A stretch of 42,622 nt of DNA from the IMG/VR virus record IMGVR_UViG_3300042560_001019, positions 1 through 42,622 of that record, one strand, 5' to 3'. The stretch is from a virus. A program made the position numbers and the translations under genes. Shown here piece by piece: positions 16,011 through 23,169 of the stretch. Each line of letters begins with the position of its first letter. Within the stretch, counting starts at the first letter, position 1. The notes beneath the pieces were generated by a model. The model searched no databases. It worked only from the letters and a program-made list of their open reading frames with translations, and was not told the DNA's origin.

Positions 16011-16034
16011 CCTAGCTTGCCGGCAACCTATGGC
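16011..16034. promoter_or_regulatory. Head-to-head late motifs between divergent genes
   Basis: The 26-base gap between divergent ATGs (minus 16008, plus 16035) is nearly filled by two opposed motif copies: minus GGCAAGCTAGG (16021-16011) and plus GGCAACCTATGGC (16022-16034). They meet at the palindrome TTGCCGGCAA. Each points into its own gene, which shows that motif direction follows gene direction. Confidence 0.7.
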
Positions 16035-16433
16035 ATGACCTCAGCTCTTGCCGCCGTCGCTAATGCTTCCGTCACCTTTGACGTAGCAACGACCGGCACC
16101 GTTGTCGATCCCTTCACCGGTAATGTCCTGCCTCGCACCGAGACCGTTACGGTTACGTGCTACCTGCGGCAAGGCTCACCCGCGATCACTGACCTCGCTG
16201 GTGTCAACGTGGCCGGTGATACGTTCTCAGGCTATGCCGTGGCACCGCAGGCACTCGATGCCAGGGTGGTGCCGGGGACGCTTGGGATGCTGACGTTTGC
16301 TGGGCAGACGCCAGCCCGTTGCGTGGTGCAGGAAGCCCGCGGGCCGTATGGCACCACCGGCCTGATCGGTTCGACGCTGCAGCAGGTGCTGGGCGACAAG
16401 CTACAGATTGTGCGCTATCGGCAGCAGGCATGA
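16035..16433 (+). CDS. Head-tail connector / neck protein in inverted cassette
   Basis: A 132-residue beta-rich protein (VATTGTVVDPFTGNVLPRTE, ETVTVTCYLRQGSPAITDLA, then GLIGSTLQQVLGDKLQIVRY). Size, composition and linkage to an HK97 gp10-like gene suggest a head-closure protein. The ATG at 16035 follows the plus-strand late-type motif; the longer frame would use a non-ATG start inside that motif. It is transcribed opposite to all surrounding late genes and is coupled to the next gene by ATGA. Confidence 0.55.
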   Translation: MTSALAAVANASVTFDVATTGTVVDPFTGNVLPRTETVTVTCYLRQGSPAITDLAGVNVAGDTFSGYAVAPQALDARVVPGTLGMLTFAGQTPARCVVQEARGPYGTTGLIGSTLQQVLGDKLQIVRYRQQA

Positions 16434-16900
16434 ACCTGACGGTCACCACGACATTCAACCCGGGCAACCTAGACCCGTCGCGGTTCATTGCCCGTAGCGC
16501 CGAGATCCTGCGGGCCTATGACTCGGTGATCTTCCCGGCGTTTAAGGAGGAGATCAAGGCGGCACAGTTCAGCTGGCCGAGGGCAACGAGGCGCCGCGGC
16601 AAGAAAGGGGAAGCCCCATACACCGTCACCAGCCCGCGGGATATTGTCGACACCGGCGATTTCCTTAGCTCGCAATTCCGACGGCAGGAGGCCCCGCTGA
16701 GCCTGAGGCTGACCTACACGTGGGGCGGCAGAGGCACCGGCGTCAACTATGCCGGCTACATCTTGACCGGGATTCCAGCAAGGGGCTATCCGGGCCGGGA
16801 TTGGATCAAACCCGTCTTCACGGATCACCCCCTCGATCGGTTCTTTGCCACGAACTGGCGGCGGCTTGCAGGTGCTCCCAACAAGCCACCGCGGGCCTAA
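16430..16900 (+). CDS. Neck / tail-completion protein (HK97 gp10-like) in inverted cassette
   Basis: A 156-residue protein with a helix-then-beta layout: ARSAEILRAYDSVIFPAFKE, APYTVTSPRDIVDTGDFLSS and LRLTYTWGGRGTGVNYAGYI. The 'DTGdF-sS' plus 'Y-ilt-G' arrangement recalls HK97 gp10-type proteins that join tail to neck. It ends two bases from the stop of the opposing tail tube gene. It contains a plus-orientation GGCAACCTAG at 16463-16472 within codons for Gly-Asn-Leu-Asp, possibly chance. Confidence 0.6.
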   Translation: MNLTVTTTFNPGNLDPSRFIARSAEILRAYDSVIFPAFKEEIKAAQFSWPRATRRRGKKGEAPYTVTSPRDIVDTGDFLSSQFRRQEAPLSLRLTYTWGGRGTGVNYAGYILTGIPARGYPGRDWIKPVFTDHPLDRFFATNWRRLAGAPNKPPRA

Positions 16901-16902
16901 GG

Positions 16903-17646
16903 TCAGGCGATCGTAGCGACCGTCAGGACCGGCGCCGTATCGCCCGAGCTGAACACCGACGCATCGTCGATGGTCAGCGTATCGCCCACCACGAAGTTGT
17001 TGCCACCAGAGACGATCGTGACGGTCTGGATCACGCCCGAACCATTGACGGTCGTGGTCGCTGTTGCCCCGCGGCCCGACGCTTGGCCGGCCTTTGGTGT
17101 CACCGGCACCAGCGGCACCGCCGAGGCAGCAGCCGCCAGGCCAAGGCCGCCATTGGTAACGGTCAGCGTCGCAATCGAGTCGCCCTGCTGGTATTTGTAG
17201 TAGACGCCATAGCCGTTGAGGGTGCCCGACACCTTGGCCACGTTGCCGGCCTGAATGTCTTCCGACAGTCCCGACACCTGCACGACCGCCGCGAGGATCT
17301 CCGGATCGTCGTCGCTGCCATCAGTGACGGGCGATTCACGCCAGATCTGCAGGCATGCACCGTTGGCGGACTCCAGGAATGCCCGCTCCATCAGCTTGTA
17401 GCCGGCCGAGGTGATGTCCATGTTCATGCCAAACGGCATCGACCACGAGTTGCCCGACACCAGCTGCTTGGCAAAGCCAGCCTCACTGGCATAGTCAATC
17501 GCGTTGACGGTGTCAGAGTTGGAGGTGACGCCAACATTGTCGATGTTGATGATTTCGGTCATCGTGGACCGGCTGGTCGGGATGGCGCTGGCCGTAGTGC
17601 CCAGCTTCACCCAGAGCCGGTAGTCATAGGCGACGAAGAAGCCCAC
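16903..17646 (-). CDS. Major tail (tube) protein
   Basis: A 247-residue protein. Residues about 30-175 follow tail tube proteins (STMTEIINIDNVGVTSNSDT, then GNSWSMPFGMNMDITSAGYK, and GLSEDIQAGNVAKVSGTLNG near the end of the core). The last 70 residues (GQASGRGATATTTVNGSGVI onward) are a Gly/Thr/Val-rich repeat-type extension, probably surface-exposed decoration. Translation probably starts at GTG 17646; no ATG lies near the expected N-terminus. The late motif is 20 bases upstream. Confidence 0.75.
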   Translation of the reverse strand: MGFFVAYDYRLWVKLGTTASAIPTSRSTMTEIINIDNVGVTSNSDTVNAIDYASEAGFAKQLVSGNSWSMPFGMNMDITSAGYKLMERAFLESANGACLQIWRESPVTDGSDDDPEILAAVVQVSGLSEDIQAGNVAKVSGTLNGYGVYYKYQQGDSIATLTVTNGGLGLAAAASAVPLVPVTPKAGQASGRGATATTTVNGSGVIQTVTIVSGGNNFVVGDTLTIDDASVFSSGDTAPVLTVATIA

Positions 17647-17666
17647 GGCAAAGGATCCAGAACTGA

Positions 17667-17677
17667 CCTAGCTTGCC
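17667..17677 (-). promoter_or_regulatory. Late start-associated motif (GGCAAGCTAGG)
   Basis: An exact copy located one base after the TGA of the sigma-like gene, leading into the tail tube gene across a 20-base leader. Confidence 0.65.
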
Positions 17678-17678
17678 C

Positions 17679-18386
17679 TCAATCGGTCAGCACCTCCCAT
17701 GGGGTCGGCCGTGAATCGGCATGCAGATCAAAGCCCAACACGTCATGGGCAAGGCCCTCAGTGGCCCGTAGGGCTTCCCTGAGCACCGCGGCAACGAGTT
17801 GATCCTCGACCTCATCAATCGCCGCCTCAACCGCTGGCCGCTCACCCCATACCGGCAAGCTGGCCTTAAGGCGGTCCCGTGCGGCGATGACGGTACGGGC
17901 GAGGATGCCGACCTCTGAGTCGCGGCTGCCGCGGGCACTGAGGCCAGCGGCGAGCAGTTCGCCCCTCATCTGGTCTCGGGCTTGCCGTAGCGTCAGCCCT
18001 TCACCCATCAACCGTCGGGCGAGGTTGCCGAGGTGCTGGCACGCATCGGTCGACCTGATGCCATAGCCGTGGTCCCGTCGCCAGTGGGAGCATTCACCCT
18101 CGATCAGGCGGGCGAAGATCGTTGAGAATCGGCCCCGGGCAGGGTCCCAAGCCCGACACGCCTTGATGAAGGCAAAGTCGATGCACGAGAACACGTCCTC
18201 CGCCCGCATGTGCCGGTAGCGGTTGACGTAACGGCGGCCGAAGGCCTTGACCAGCGCGATGTGCTCAACGTACATCTCACCGCAGCGCTTGCGTTCCGCT
18301 GGGCTCAGCGGTTCCGCGAGGTGGCCTTGAGTCCTGCGGCGCCGTTGCGGTGCTGCTGGCTCAGGTTCCAGGAGCTGCAGCTGCAA
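17679..18386 (-). CDS. Sigma region 2-like protein within the head-tail module
   Basis: A 235-residue protein. Residues about 45-110 match sigma region 2: VNRYRHMRAEDVFSCIDFAF, then IKACRAWDPARGRFSTIFAR and ECSHWRRDHG. The second sigma factor of this phage has the same spaced pattern (EDLF, then WDPERGYKFST). No convincing region 4 helix-turn-helix follows; the rest is helical (RLMGEGLTLRQARDQMRGEL, EAAIDEVEDQLVAAVLREAL). The start is TTG at 18386, three bases after the connector stop; ATG at residue 38 is an alternative. It could be a truncated sigma, an RNA polymerase-binding co-regulator, or a structural protein of sigma origin. Confidence 0.6.
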   Translation of the reverse strand: MQLQLLEPEPAAPQRRRRTQGHLAEPLSPAERKRCGEMYVEHIALVKAFGRRYVNRYRHMRAEDVFSCIDFAFIKACRAWDPARGRFSTIFARLIEGECSHWRRDHGYGIRSTDACQHLGNLARRLMGEGLTLRQARDQMRGELLAAGLSARGSRDSEVGILARTVIAARDRLKASLPVWGERPAVEAAIDEVEDQLVAAVLREALRATEGLAHDVLGFDLHADSRPTPWEVLTD

Positions 18387-18389
18387 CCG

Positions 18390-18947
18390 TCACGAGCGCA
18401 CTGCCCGGATTGTACCGCTGCCCGTTTGTGCTGTGCTTGTCGTGAGGCAGCCGAGGATGCCAACGAGGGACGGGAGGGCAGTGAGGCAATCGCGGACGAT
18501 GGGGGCACCACCGCCGCGAAACTCGACGCTCAGCACATCAATCGAGGCTGACTTCAAGTCAGCATTCGGGATCCCGGGGATCAGCTCATTGAGGCTGGCA
18601 TTACCACCGGTGAGCAGGGTCGGGGTCGTGAGGAGCTCATTGGCAAGGTCGAACGTTGCGGTCTTGACCGGCCCGGGGATCACCAGACTGGTGTAGGACC
18701 ATTCCCCGCAGGCGGCATCAGACCGAGGCCAGAGGAGTGCCTGCGTGGTGGCGGCCTTGCTGCCGATGTAGCCGAGCTGGTCCAGGTATGCCGTCGCCTG
18801 GATCAATGCCCGGCCCTTATCGTCAGTCGTGGCCGTGGACCATGCCAGCGTCCCGAGGCGGTATTCCGCGATGGCATCCGCATCAGCGACCGTGAGATAC
18901 GAATTGGCTGCAGCGCCGCCGATCGTGGCATCAACGGTAACGGTCAT
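18390..18947 (-). CDS. Head-tail adaptor (DnaT-like/Ad1-type) protein
   Basis: A 185-residue protein. The opening VDATIGGAAANSYLTVADAD followed by YLDQLGYIGSKAATTQALLW, PRSD and a VKTATFDLANELLTTPTL helix is the pattern of the small head-completion proteins often annotated DnaT-like or head-tail connector. It would bind under the portal. It overlaps the histone-like gene (ATGA). Confidence 0.7.
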   Translation of the reverse strand: MTVTVDATIGGAAANSYLTVADADAIAEYRLGTLAWSTATTDDKGRALIQATAYLDQLGYIGSKAATTQALLWPRSDAACGEWSYTSLVIPGPVKTATFDLANELLTTPTLLTGGNASLNELIPGIPNADLKSASIDVLSVEFRGGGAPIVRDCLTALPSLVGILGCLTTSTAQTGSGTIRAVRS

Positions 18948-19462
18948 TTGCGGGACTTACGGGTCTTGGACAGGCCGCGCGACTTCTCCAGCCGCTTCAC
19001 CTTAGCTTCTGCGGCCTTGACGACCTTATCAGTCTTGCCGGCACGGTACATCTTCAGTTCACGCACCTCACTGCGGGCGGACTTGTAAGCCTGCTTTGCG
19101 GCATTGGTCGGGGCCTTGCTCATCTTCGCCGGCTTCGACGACTTGGCAGTGCCTTTGCTGCTGAGGTTGGCTGCTGCCTTGCTGACACCAGAACCGCTGG
19201 CCTTGCTGCGCTTGGTGCCGGTGCCGGTGCGTTGGTAGAACTCACGCGCACGCTGGGCCACTAGCTGCGACTTGGCCTCCTTGCGTCCGACGGCACCGGA
19301 CTTGGTGGCAGCCTTCACGGCCTTGGTGGCCTTGCGCTCATTGGCCAATGCACGACCGCGGGCGCTGGTGGTCTTGGGGGCTGATTTGGCGCCACCTTTG
19401 GCCTTGCCGCCACCTGTCGACGAAAACCTGCCGCTGCTGTCGCGCTTGTAGTTCCTGGCCAT
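18944..19462 (-). CDS. Lys/Ala/Ser-rich histone-like basic protein
   Basis: A 172-residue, strongly basic, low-complexity protein (RYKRDSS-type start, then GGKAKGGAKSAPKTTSARGR, KATKAVKAATKSGAVGRKEA, AKSSKPAKMSKAPTNAAKQA, ending KSRGLSKTRKSRK). The composition resembles histone H1 tails and bacterial KAK-rich nucleoid proteins. It sits between the minor head protein and connector genes, so it could be packaged with DNA, condense it or act in assembly. There is no enzymatic motif. The start follows a late motif 17 bases upstream. Confidence 0.7.
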   Translation of the reverse strand: MARNYKRDSSGRFSSTGGGKAKGGAKSAPKTTSARGRALANERKATKAVKAATKSGAVGRKEAKSQLVAQRAREFYQRTGTGTKRSKASGSGVSKAAANLSSKGTAKSSKPAKMSKAPTNAAKQAYKSARSEVRELKMYRAGKTDKVVKAAEAKVKRLEKSRGLSKTRKSRK

Positions 19463-19479
19463 CGGGCATAAGTCGTTGC

Positions 19480-19490
19480 CCTAGCTTGCC
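19480..19490 (-). promoter_or_regulatory. Late start-associated motif overlapping stop codon
   Basis: GGCAAGCTAGG provides the Ala-Ser-stop codons of the minor head protein gene and continues as GGCAACG, matching the extension seen at 2138. Confidence 0.7.
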
Positions 19491-20464
19491 CACTCCTTAA
19501 TCGCCTTGTCGAGGGTCAGTTTCCCGTCGATCAGGCGCTGGCCTAGCTTCTGGCCGAAGATGCTGCGGGCGGTCTCGGGATTGTCCTGGATCCAGCTGCT
19601 GACCTTGGTGCCAAACCCGATCTGTTCCGTGCCTTGATCACCCGTCGCGAAGCGCTCATCAGCAGTACCAGCCCTGACGTATGGGATCAGGTAGCAGCGG
19701 CAGTTCAGGTGCGGGTCCAGCTTGCTGGTGCCGTCGAAGTACCGACCCGGTTCGCCCAGCTTGTAGCGGTTGCCGTCGAGGCCGACACAGACCGGGCAGA
19801 CCCTGGAGTCCAGGGTGGCAGTCCACACGAGGCCCTGCGCATCCAGCCAGACCGGATCGGACTCGATGGCATAGATCATCTGTTGGGCGAAGCTACCGGA
19901 GGCATGGACACCAGACCTGATGGTGGCCTCGACGCTGTTTTCAACGACTCGCACGACGGCCGAGTCGTATTCGGCGAACACCTCACCACCCATCATGGCC
20001 AGCCGCTGGACCTTGTCGGCGACGAGTGCCGGGAGGCTGACGGTGAGGTTTTCGGCTAGTGGCTTGCCGTTGACGATCGCGGTATTGATGATCTGCGCCG
20101 GCTGGCGTGCTGCAGCGGCGGCTCCAGGTGCGGTGAGGGTACCGCCTGCGGTCTCGACCATGCGACGGGCGAAGGCCTGCTGCTGCTCGATCCATGGCGC
20201 CAGTGATTCCTGCAGGTCCGCTAGGAGCGGTGCTCCCCAGTTGAGCTGCACCTGCCGGGCAATGGCTGCGGTAAGGGTCGTGAGCAGCTGCTGACGGCCC
20301 ACGGTGGTCTCGAGGAGGCCCGAATCCTCCACCTGCCGCCTGATGCGCGTTAGGACCGGCGCGAGGGACTGCAGGGCCTGCCGGATGGCACGATCTTCGG
20401 TCTTGCGTTGCCGGGTCGCATTACGCAGGAACGCCTCAACCTGTGCGTCAAGATCCGCCGCCAT
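19481..20464 (-). CDS. Phage minor head protein (Mu F / SPP1 gp7-like)
   Basis: A 327-residue protein. A helical N-terminal two-thirds ends in the diagnostic head-morphogenesis motif at about residues 215-260: GLVWTATLDSRVCPVCVGLD, then DPHLNCRCYLIPY, the Cys-x2-Cys and His/Cys pattern of Phage_Mu_F proteins. These enter the procapsid with portal and scaffold. It overlaps the preceding gene by 17 bases. Confidence 0.85.
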   Translation of the reverse strand: MAADLDAQVEAFLRNATRQRKTEDRAIRQALQSLAPVLTRIRRQVEDSGLLETTVGRQQLLTTLTAAIARQVQLNWGAPLLADLQESLAPWIEQQQAFARRMVETAGGTLTAPGAAAAARQPAQIINTAIVNGKPLAENLTVSLPALVADKVQRLAMMGGEVFAEYDSAVVRVVENSVEATIRSGVHASGSFAQQMIYAIESDPVWLDAQGLVWTATLDSRVCPVCVGLDGNRYKLGEPGRYFDGTSKLDPHLNCRCYLIPYVRAGTADERFATGDQGTEQIGFGTKVSSWIQDNPETARSIFGQKLGQRLIDGKLTLDKAIKEWAS

Positions 20465-20792
20465 CGGTCACCTCCGGCGGCCATGCGTCGGCGTCGGGCT
20501 CGGTGCCAGCGAACACCCTGCCGCCGCTGCCGTAGGGCACTGAGAAGAACCGCAGGGACCGCGGCAGGACCGGCAAGGCGCAGTTGACGTAGAACCCAGG
20601 GAGGGGAGTGGCCGGGGTCAGCTCGTTGCCGTCAGCGTCGTAGGTGCCCGGGATCGTGACTTCGCCGATGATGTCGAGGGCACCTTTGTGGCCGAGGGAC
20701 ACCAACTCGCCGTCGTCGTCGAGGTAGCCGGCCCCACCTGCGGCATCATGGGCGGCCTGGTGGTCGGGGAAGCGGAGGGTGTAGTGGCGCAT
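20448..20792 (-). CDS. Hypothetical head or fibre-associated protein
   Basis: A 114-residue acidic protein (MRHYTLRFPDHQAAHDAAGG, DDDGELVSLGHKGALDIIGE, GFYVNCALPVLPRSLRFFSV). Stretches such as 'iGevtiPGtYD-DGne' recur in phage fibre-assembly partners. The ATG at 20792 overlaps the stop of the fibre gene (TGATG), so the two are coupled and may act together. No named family is recognised. Confidence 0.6.
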   Translation of the reverse strand: MRHYTLRFPDHQAAHDAAGGAGYLDDDGELVSLGHKGALDIIGEVTIPGTYDADGNELTPATPLPGFYVNCALPVLPRSLRFFSVPYGSGGRVFAGTEPDADAWPPEVTDGGGS

Positions 20793-22072
20793 CACTGGGT
20801 CATGGATTGGAGGTTGGCGTTGGGGCGTCGGGACTTGAGGATTGCCATCTCGCGGATGTAGCCGCGCAAGATGTTGGCGCTTCCATTCTCAGAACCGATA
20901 AAGATGCGATCAACCGCAGGCATCGTGGCAAGATTATCAGTGCCCGTGATTACCCCATTGCTTGCGCCCGCAACGTCATTGGTCGCAAATGCAATCGCAG
21001 CTTTGACGCCATTTTCTGCAAAAAAGCTGGGATACCATTCAGCTTGGTTTGTTCCACCTGTGGTGATGACGTTGGCCTGACCGTTGGAATAGTATGTCTG
21101 TTCGATCCTGTTGACTGACGTGCCATCACTGGCCTGCCATGCGCGAGGGAACCCTGACGGCACCGCAGACAGTCTCCTGATGTCGCTGTAAACCGTCCCC
21201 GCCGTCTGATTCCAAATCCCCGCAAACGCCGCGCCAGTGATGCTCGCCACGTCCGCCGTACTGCTGGCGGTTAGGGCTCCAGTGGGGACGTAGGGGGCGA
21301 GGGCGCCGGTGTTGATCTGTGTGCCAGTGATCCAGAAGCCTGTCGTGCCGTCCGCCACTGGCGTCTTGATCGTCCAGTGGTCGCCGCGATTGCCTGGCGC
21401 TGATGTGGTGGTGGTGAAGCTCCACGACACTCGATACCAGCCATTCGGTGCGGCTTGCACAGTGCAGGCCGTGATTGTGCCGCTTGGCATCGTGGCTCCA
21501 CTGGCAGGCACAATGTCAAACACCTGGCCGGTGACATTGCTCCGAAGCCTGATCGTATTGGTTCCGCTCAGCTTGAAGAATCCACTTTGCGTGTATGCGG
21601 TTGAGTTGGCCAAGGACAGGCCAGAACCATAAGTCATCCCATCGGTGCTGTTTCCAGTGTTCGCCCCACTATTCAGCGCAAAAAAGCTGGCGCTAGATAC
21701 TCCTTGAATCGGCGTTGATACGCTTTGAGTCGTCAGGGTTGAATTGGTAACGTTATAGTTATTGGCGACCAATACTGCTTCGCTGTAACTTCTTAGATTC
21801 GTCACCGCATCCCACACCCGCCAGCCCAGGCACGCCCCTGTCGCCGGGTCGTACTCGATGAACGGCACGTTGACCGAGGGCTGCACCAGCACGCCCGAGC
21901 TGTTGAAGCCCCAGGCGGGGCTGCTGTTGGTGAACGTGATGATGTTCGACCCGGTGATCAGGTCGTTCACGTTGCCGGTTCGCACCGGGGCGATGTGCCA
22001 GCTCGGCACCTCTCGCGCCGCCAGCCACAGGCGGTTCGCGGCAAACCTCGGCGCCAGCAGATAGGGTCTCAT
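20792..22072 (-). CDS. Head-spike / adsorption fibre-like protein
   Basis: A 426-residue protein. NLRSYSEAVLVANNYNVTNS, NGWYRVSWSFTTTTSAPGNR and GALAPYVPTGALTASSTADV form the layout of phage head-spike fibre or carbohydrate-binding sandwich proteins (the 'N-l-yS-', 'gWyRvs-s', 'aPY-PT' signature). A second beta domain follows (NRIEQTYYSNGQANVITTGG to the end). Part of the coding sequence, about 20870-21780, is less GC-rich than its neighbours, consistent with exchange. The start overlaps the previous stop (TGATG). Probably a virion-surface receptor binder. Confidence 0.65.
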   Translation of the reverse strand: MRPYLLAPRFAANRLWLAAREVPSWHIAPVRTGNVNDLITGSNIITFTNSSPAWGFNSSGVLVQPSVNVPFIEYDPATGACLGWRVWDAVTNLRSYSEAVLVANNYNVTNSTLTTQSVSTPIQGVSSASFFALNSGANTGNSTDGMTYGSGLSLANSTAYTQSGFFKLSGTNTIRLRSNVTGQVFDIVPASGATMPSGTITACTVQAAPNGWYRVSWSFTTTTSAPGNRGDHWTIKTPVADGTTGFWITGTQINTGALAPYVPTGALTASSTADVASITGAAFAGIWNQTAGTVYSDIRRLSAVPSGFPRAWQASDGTSVNRIEQTYYSNGQANVITTGGTNQAEWYPSFFAENGVKAAIAFATNDVAGASNGVITGTDNLATMPAVDRIFIGSENGSANILRGYIREMAILKSRRPNANLQSMTQ

Positions 22073-22590
22073 CAGATCTCGATCGTCCGCAGCCGCACCC
22101 GGCAGCCGGTCCCACTCGCTGGCGTATAGGCGCCGATCGTCTGCAGCTGACCCCACAGGCTGGTCACGGCACTCGCCAGCTGGGCTTCGGCATACACAAA
22201 CCGCGCCTGGCTGAACAACGTCGAGCCAAGGTCTTCTGGTGTACCGAAGTCCGCGTAACCCATGTAAGCGTCACGATCAGCAGCGACCAGATCAAAGGCT
22301 GCATTATCCAGAATCGCGGTCGGGCTGCTGCTGTAGAGATGCAACCGGAACCCAGCCATGCCCGACGGCACTGCCGCTAGGTTGATCATCAACTCCGCAG
22401 CGAACACGATCAGATCCCCTCCCCTCGGGCCGACCTGCGTGAACTCATGGATCGCACTCGTCGCACTGCCGACCACATCACCAGCCGCATATGCCGTGGT
22501 GTCAGCCGGTCGGGTGAACTGCACCTCCGACCGGAACCCTTGCCCACGGGCCTGAACCGTTGAATCCCCGAAACCCCTACTGATGACCAT
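22072..22590 (-). CDS. Conserved-looking head-region structural protein
   Basis: A 172-residue beta-rich protein (VQARGQGFRSEVQFTRPADT, AYAAGDVVGSATSAIHEFTQ). Its sequence resembles uncharacterised proteins found next to capsid genes of T7-like and siphovirus phages. It starts 14 bases before the end of the 59-residue gene and 24 bases after a late motif lying inside that gene. Structural role inferred. Confidence 0.6.
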   Translation of the reverse strand: MVISRGFGDSTVQARGQGFRSEVQFTRPADTTAYAAGDVVGSATSAIHEFTQVGPRGGDLIVFAAELMINLAAVPSGMAGFRLHLYSSSPTAILDNAAFDLVAADRDAYMGYADFGTPEDLGSTLFSQARFVYAEAQLASAVTSLWGQLQTIGAYTPASGTGCRVRLRTIEI

Positions 22591-22756
22591 GCTCGACCTC
22601 AGCTGCCCGTTGGCCTAGCTTGCCGCGCACCTTCCGCACCCTCCGTTGCGTTGGTGGTTCCTCCATGGCCTCTGCAATGGGCAAGGCCCCAGAAGCTGCC
22701 TGAGCAGCCTCCAGGGCCTCACGTTCCCGCAGCCGGCGCCACGCGAACATTCCCAT
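22577..22756 (-). CDS. 59-residue basic C-terminal, Ala/Glu-rich small protein
   Basis: A short gene from ATG 22756 to TAG 22577, encoding MGMFAWRRLREREALEAAQA and then a basic tail (TQRRVRKVRGKLGQRAAEVE). Overlaps support translation: TGATG with the gene upstream and 14 bases with the gene downstream. The Trp-Arg-Arg head and arginine-rich tail suggest a membrane- or nucleic-acid-binding peptide, function unknown. A late motif at 22624-22614 is read here as Gly-Lys-Leu-Gly. Confidence 0.6.
   Translation of the reverse strand: MGMFAWRRLREREALEAAQAASGALPIAEAMEEPPTQRRVRKVRGKLGQRAAEVEHGHQ
22614..22624 (-). promoter_or_regulatory. Late start-associated motif inside a small gene
   Basis: An exact GGCAAGCTAGG lies within the 59-residue coding sequence, 24 bases before the ATG at 22590. 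The different reading phase from the stop-overlapping copies argues that DNA or RNA sequence, not protein, is selected. Confidence 0.65.
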
Positions 22757-23157
22757 CAGATCCGACGCAGCAGGACCGTCACCACCATGTTGGCCACAGC
22801 GGTCGTGGTACCGGTCACGTCGAAGCTCAGCCGATCACCAGTCGCCAGCTGCAGGTCTGCAGCGGTGCTGGTAAGCGCCGGGCTCTGGACCGTGTTGATG
22901 GTGCCTTTAAGGTCGATCTTGGTCGTGCCCAGCAGATCAGCCCCTGCGGTCAAGGCCTGAGTGCCGGTGCACTTCTTGATCGTGGCCGACACGGCACTAC
23001 CGTCGGTGCCGAGGGCACCATGCACCTCGTGGATCTCCAGAACCTCAAGCGGTTCCGGGGCGATGTAGAACAGCTGGTCAGCAATGCTGCTGGCCTGCGA
23101 CAGGGTCACGGTCAGATAGTTCTGAACGGCCTGCTCGAACTCAGAAGGTTGGGCCAT
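22756..23157 (-). CDS. Capsid decoration-like protein
   Basis: A 133-residue protein. A helical start (MAQPSEFEQAVQNYLTVTLS) is followed by a beta-rich body (APEPLEVLEIHEVHGALGTD, LATGDRLSFDVTGTTTAVAN). Located immediately downstream of the major capsid gene with a 12-base gap containing GAGGA, an SD-like element rather than the late motif. Decoration or stabilisation of the shell is the likely role, inferred from position and size. Confidence 0.55.
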   Translation of the reverse strand: MAQPSEFEQAVQNYLTVTLSQASSIADQLFYIAPEPLEVLEIHEVHGALGTDGSAVSATIKKCTGTQALTAGADLLGTTKIDLKGTINTVQSPALTSTAADLQLATGDRLSFDVTGTTTAVANMVVTVLLRRI

Positions 23158-23169
23158 GGGATGGATTCC

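Noticed and set aside
16463-16472. Plus-strand GGCAACCTAG inside the gp10-like gene
   Set aside because: Matches the motif but lies within codons 12-15 rather than upstream of a start; kept only as a note.
16720-17802. Plus-strand 360-codon open frame
   Set aside because: Antisense to the tail tube gene and overlapping the gp10-like gene; Arg/Gly/Asp-rich shadow composition.
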